Of a DNA stretch of 64,000 nucleotides, positions 60,118-64,000 are shown piece after piece. A program made the translations under genes and the position numbers. The stretch comes from Melanocharis versteri. Its lineage: Eukaryota > Chordata > Aves > Passeriformes > Melanocharitidae. Where the stretch lies: the NCBI GenBank assembly GCA_013397845.1, contig VZTG01002906.1:114980-178979 (forward strand), in the 5' to 3' direction. Every line of letters starts with the position of its first letter. Within the stretch, counting starts at the first letter, position 1. The notes below the pieces were generated by a model, which saw nothing but the letters and a program-made list of their open reading frames with translations, was not told the DNA's origin and made no database searches.

Positions 60118-63100
60118 TCTCAGTGCAATCAAACCAGATGAGGCCTCTCATTTTCCCCCTTTTGTTTGCAGCGAGCTGCCTCTTGCTTTTCAAGACCCCT
60201 TGGAAAAGAGAAAGGGAGTGCAAGGAGAAGATGGGATCACTGACACTTTGTGATGGGAGACTGGCCTTGTGCAAAATATTCATCTTTCAGAGATACGGGA
60301 AATGCAAGGTGGTGCTGTGGCTCGGCTTTGTGCGTGTGCTTTATCAAACTCTGAACCTCCAGAGATCAAGCCAGACCAGGAGAACACAGAAATAGTGTTC
60401 TCCCTGCTGCACAGCCTGGCTGCATCCCGAGCTGTGGGTGCCCTCTTTGCTTTGGTGATCCTGCCTTTTTAAAGTCTAAGGAGTGACAATCTTGGATGAA
60501 GCATTTCCAGCCAGAGGAGGTCCTTTGCCAGCTCCGATGACCAATCAGCACCCGAACACCTCTGGGGTCAGGTTTCTCCTGCCTTCCCTGTCTCCAAACA
60601 CATGCCTAATAAGCTCAATGTCCCAGGTAATTACTTCAGGAGAGCTGATCTGCTATTCCACACTGGCAGCAATAGGCCTGGTATCAACCAAAACCGGGGA
60701 GAAATCTCTGTCATAGATAAGGTGCAAGGCAGCAAGGACAAAGCAGACCAGTGGCTCCCCCTCACCTTTCAGCACTGTTTCAGGGACTTCTTCCCCAGAG
60801 CATTTTTAAAAAATGCTCTGTAAATATTCAGTACAACTGAGGGGGTTGGTTTTATCCCAAAAATGTACTGCTCAGTGTTAGGTTTGTGGTTCTGGAGAAT
60901 GATGTCTGTTTTAAGGGGATCACTGCCATGCCTCCCCTGTGCTCCTGCTCTCCATTCCCATGACTTTCCACAACCACTATGTCCAGCCTGAGGGTGAACT
61001 GGGCCAGTGCCTGCTTCCAAGTTTATTTTTAAAAACTGTTTTGCTCTGCATGATTACTGGTGCCAGTGCAAATCTCTGCTGGCCCCAGATGGAGCAGAGA
61101 GGCCACCAGGTCATTCCTGCTGCAGATGGACCCCAGCCCCTTCCTGCACTCCCTGCTGGGGCCCAGAAAAGCCTTTGCCAGGGGGTTCCGTACCCGTTAG
61201 CTAAGCCCTGAGAGTGACCCCTCTTACGTGAACTAATGACTCCAAGTTTTCCATGCAGGGTACTCCAAGAGAAAATTTCCCTCACTGACTGCTTCTGCTC
61301 TCCAAGGAACCACTCCAAAAGTGTTCTCTGTATATCCCACTTTGGGAATTACTAGTGTAACTAGCTTGTATTTTCCCCAAGGAAGAAACAGAGGCTTTTT
61401 TTCGGAAACATTTTTTTCTCCTTGCAGGAAAAAGCTTCACTACTGGAGTTTCAAACATGAGGTGTAAATCTTTCTTTTAGATCATTAACTATTCCTTGGC
61501 TCTTATTTTTTCAACTGTTTCTAAAGACATACAGTTGCTGGAGAAGGGGAGATGTGCAAGAGGAAGCCTCTGTAAGGAGCTCGTGGAACAGGAACAAACC
61601 TGTTGGTATGAGGCCCTGATGGCCTTTTTGGCCCCTTTTCTGAAAGAAAGGGGGATCCAGATGTCATGTCAATCTGTGATTTGCAGCTTGTATCTTCTGA
61701 TTTAATTTTACCAAAAATCAGCACTTATCACATACTCCATGCACACCTCATTGTCAGCCAGCAGGATCTGGTAATGCTACAGCAGCTGGTGGGTGCTGCA
61801 GGATTGTTTGGGAGGACAGAGTGAACAGATTCACCCTGGCTGTACAAGGCACTCAGACTTACACAGCCCATGGGATGTCCTACACATTCCCTCTCCCTCC
61901 TGGAGGATGGATAGACTCATGAACTACTAAGGAAACCATCTACATTCACCTACTTAAGACAGAAATAAGTACACCGACTTAAGTGGGAAATATCCAGCAT
62001 GCTTTTTCCAACATTAATATCTCCTTGCACAGTAACCTTATTACAGCCAGACAAGTGACCAGTGCTGGCCTTGTTTAGGTTTCTCAGCAAGTATAAGAAG
62101 ATTACTATATACATCTTATTTCTGTGGTGATAAGCAGCTTAGACAATATGACTAAGGGTCACTCCACACAATAGGTCTATGGAATTATTATAATTTTCTG
62201 GTGGGCAATGAAGTGAGCTGAAGGTTTCCAGCATGCAGCCTCAGGGCTTTGCCATTAACCAAGCAGCTCCATGCTAAGACTAGAGCTTGTCAAGAGGCTG
62301 ATTTTTTTGTTTCCCATAGGAAGTAAGGATATTTTGACATTTAGTGCATGACAACATTTCTGAAAATATGTTTCAGATAAATAAGAACATTTTGAGAATA
62401 CTGAAAAAGTTTGTTGCAATCATGACCTTAAGAAACACTGTGTTATCTGTGTGATAGAAAATAGGATAACCTTGGGATTAGTCAAAGTCATTCCAAAACC
62501 AAAGCAAAGTTACACCACCTCAACTTCACTGAACACAGCACCCCCCTTGCTGTTTTCTTCCACAACACAGAGCTCCGCTGATGTCCCCTCTCCGGACAGG
62601 TAACACACCTCAGCCTGCAGGTAACCCAGTGCTCAGGCAGGGAGCCGTTCCTCAGGGAGCTGCTCCTTTCCTGGTGGGCGGCAGAGACTAAACCCACCCT
62701 GCCCCACAGAACCCCGCTCAGGGGATCCCGGGAGCTGCTGCCCCAGCACTGGGTGCAAACCACGTCTCCTCGGCCTCAGCACACAGCCGAGATCTGCTCC
62801 TTTGTGAGCTACATCAGCCCAAACCAATCCCCAAACCTGGAACCACAACAGTGCAGAAAACAGCCAAACCTGCTTTCAGCATGAGCTCCATGTGGGGCTG
62901 GAGCTGTTCACAGGAGCCAGCCAGGCCCAGGCAGGAGGCACTCTGCTCCGCCCTGCTTTCCAGCCTTACACAATTCCCTCACCCGAAACAGCCGGAGCCA
63001 CATTCCACCTGCACTCCGCAGGTGTTGCTATCCTGCAGATTTCATAGCACTCCAGAGCCATGCTGCACCATCCAGTAACGTTTTGAGGCTGCAGCACAGT

Positions 63101-64000
63101 GCATTAGGAAACAGGTCAAAATGGCGTTGACTGAATTTGTCAAGGGAAAAAGCAGTGCAACATTAAGGAATTCAATAGATAACATGGCTCCAGGTCCAGG
63201 CAAAGCCAACTGACCCATGGCCTGACTCTGAACACTTGCAAATGTCAAGTTATGGGTTGCAAAAGGAGAACCTGGGGTGTTTTAACTGTATCAGGACATT
63301 CTGACTCTTAAAATGCCATTGTTTGCCTCAAATTCTTCCTCCTGTTTCTACTCATTGGACCTCCATGGGCTGAGAAACACGGCAGGCTCACCTCCAGCTC
63401 CCACTGGGCTGGCTCCTGTGGTCTCTGCACAGCCTCTAGCCCTGTGTGACATCAGGGACACCTGGCTCCCTCTGGCCTGGCACAAAACTATGAATTCAAG
63501 CAGCAGCTCTTCTCTGCCTGCTCCACGTGGCCCTGGTGAAAGCCCCCCATGTCTGGCTCCACGAGTGACCCCCAGGCCTCGCTGCACCCCCTTCTGCTGA
63601 GGTGCTGGAGGTCTGGAGGGGAGTGAGCAGTCTGTGTCACAGCTGGAGGGCAGAGAGGATGGGGAGGTAGCCTGGGGCCAGAATGTGCCAGGGTTTGGGG
63701 AGAGAGAGCCCAGCGCAGGTGGTGGGTTTGGATTTACAGACAGCACATTCCCACCAGGAAGGGGATGGTGTCTTTGAGAGGGAGCAAGAAAGGGGAAAGG
63801 AGATCATGTTTTCTCAATGCTCTTATCTGAAGCAAACCCTTAATAAGGATTGGGATGAGCCTGGATAGAAGGGAGGGTTACCTGTGATATGGTGAAGGGC
63901 TGGTGGCAGGTGGAGGGCGAGTGTGGGGGCTCAGCTGGCCCGGAGAGGGGCTGACAGACATTGTTCCCCAGTCCAGAGGAGAACAAGGGCACTCTGCCAT

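Larger units (their letters stand above)
28499..64000 (-). other. KCNB1: KCNB1 intron 1 (incomplete, runs off the window)
   Basis: KCNB1 has two coding exons separated by a very long intron. No frame between 28499 and 64000 encodes the T1 tetramerisation domain or the start of S1, so all of this is intron 1. I found no nested gene. Contents that can be named are the tandem repeats, the CR1 fragment, the LTR and the assembly gap listed separately. The remainder is unique-looking non-coding DNA with scattered AT-rich blocks. Confidence 0.85.

Noticed and set aside
59808..60395. Poly-His, poly-Ser, poly-Met and poly-Asp frames
   Set aside because: All come from the (TCA)n repeat.
1..64000. CRISPR arrays, operons, tRNA and rRNA genes
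   Set aside because: Nothing of this kind was seen. The tandem repeats have no spacer structure, and the window is vertebrate nuclear DNA.

Overview
This is a stretch of avian (bird) nuclear DNA. The evidence is two fragments of CR1 LINE retrotransposons (about 6070-6270 and 48034-48128), the vertebrate gene content, long introns, and GC-rich minisatellites of the kind common in bird intermediate and microchromosomes. The species cannot be named from the sequence. Only two protein-coding genes are supported. They point towards each other.

Positions 1-3560, plus strand: the last part of a five-exon secreted-protein gene of the SBSPON family (somatomedin-B plus thrombospondin type-1 domain). 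I rebuilt it from splice sites, reading phase and motif order: end of exon 1 (1-12), exon 2 (243-437, thrombospondin repeat), exon 3 (1373-1451), exon 4 (1955-2131) and exon 5 (2646-2763 coding, then a 3' UTR with poly(A) signals). All four intron phases match and the joined frame is open, giving 192 residues plus a stop.

Positions 3560-18290: intergenic DNA with no supported gene. It holds one CR1 fragment, a 14-bp minisatellite that repeats a consensus 5' splice site, and a TG-rich minisatellite.

Positions 18290-28498, minus strand: the large last exon of KCNB1 (voltage-gated potassium channel Kv2.1). The coding part is 26477-28498 and covers S1 to the C terminus. A probable 3' UTR of about 8 kb follows. 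Two very GC-rich islets sit inside the UTR.

Positions 28499-64000: KCNB1 intron 1, running off the right edge. Exon 1 (N-terminal T1 domain) is not in the window, so the intron exceeds 35 kb. It contains minisatellites, a (TCA)n repeat, one CR1 fragment, a probable solo LTR near 53.2 kb, one 177-base assembly gap and three single N bases, all four lying in or at the edge of tandem repeats.

The main point of interest is the gene pair. In mammals SBSPON lies near KCNB2, the paralogue of KCNB1. Here an SBSPON-family gene lies next to KCNB1 in the same convergent arrangement, which looks like an ancient duplicated block from the early vertebrate genome duplications.
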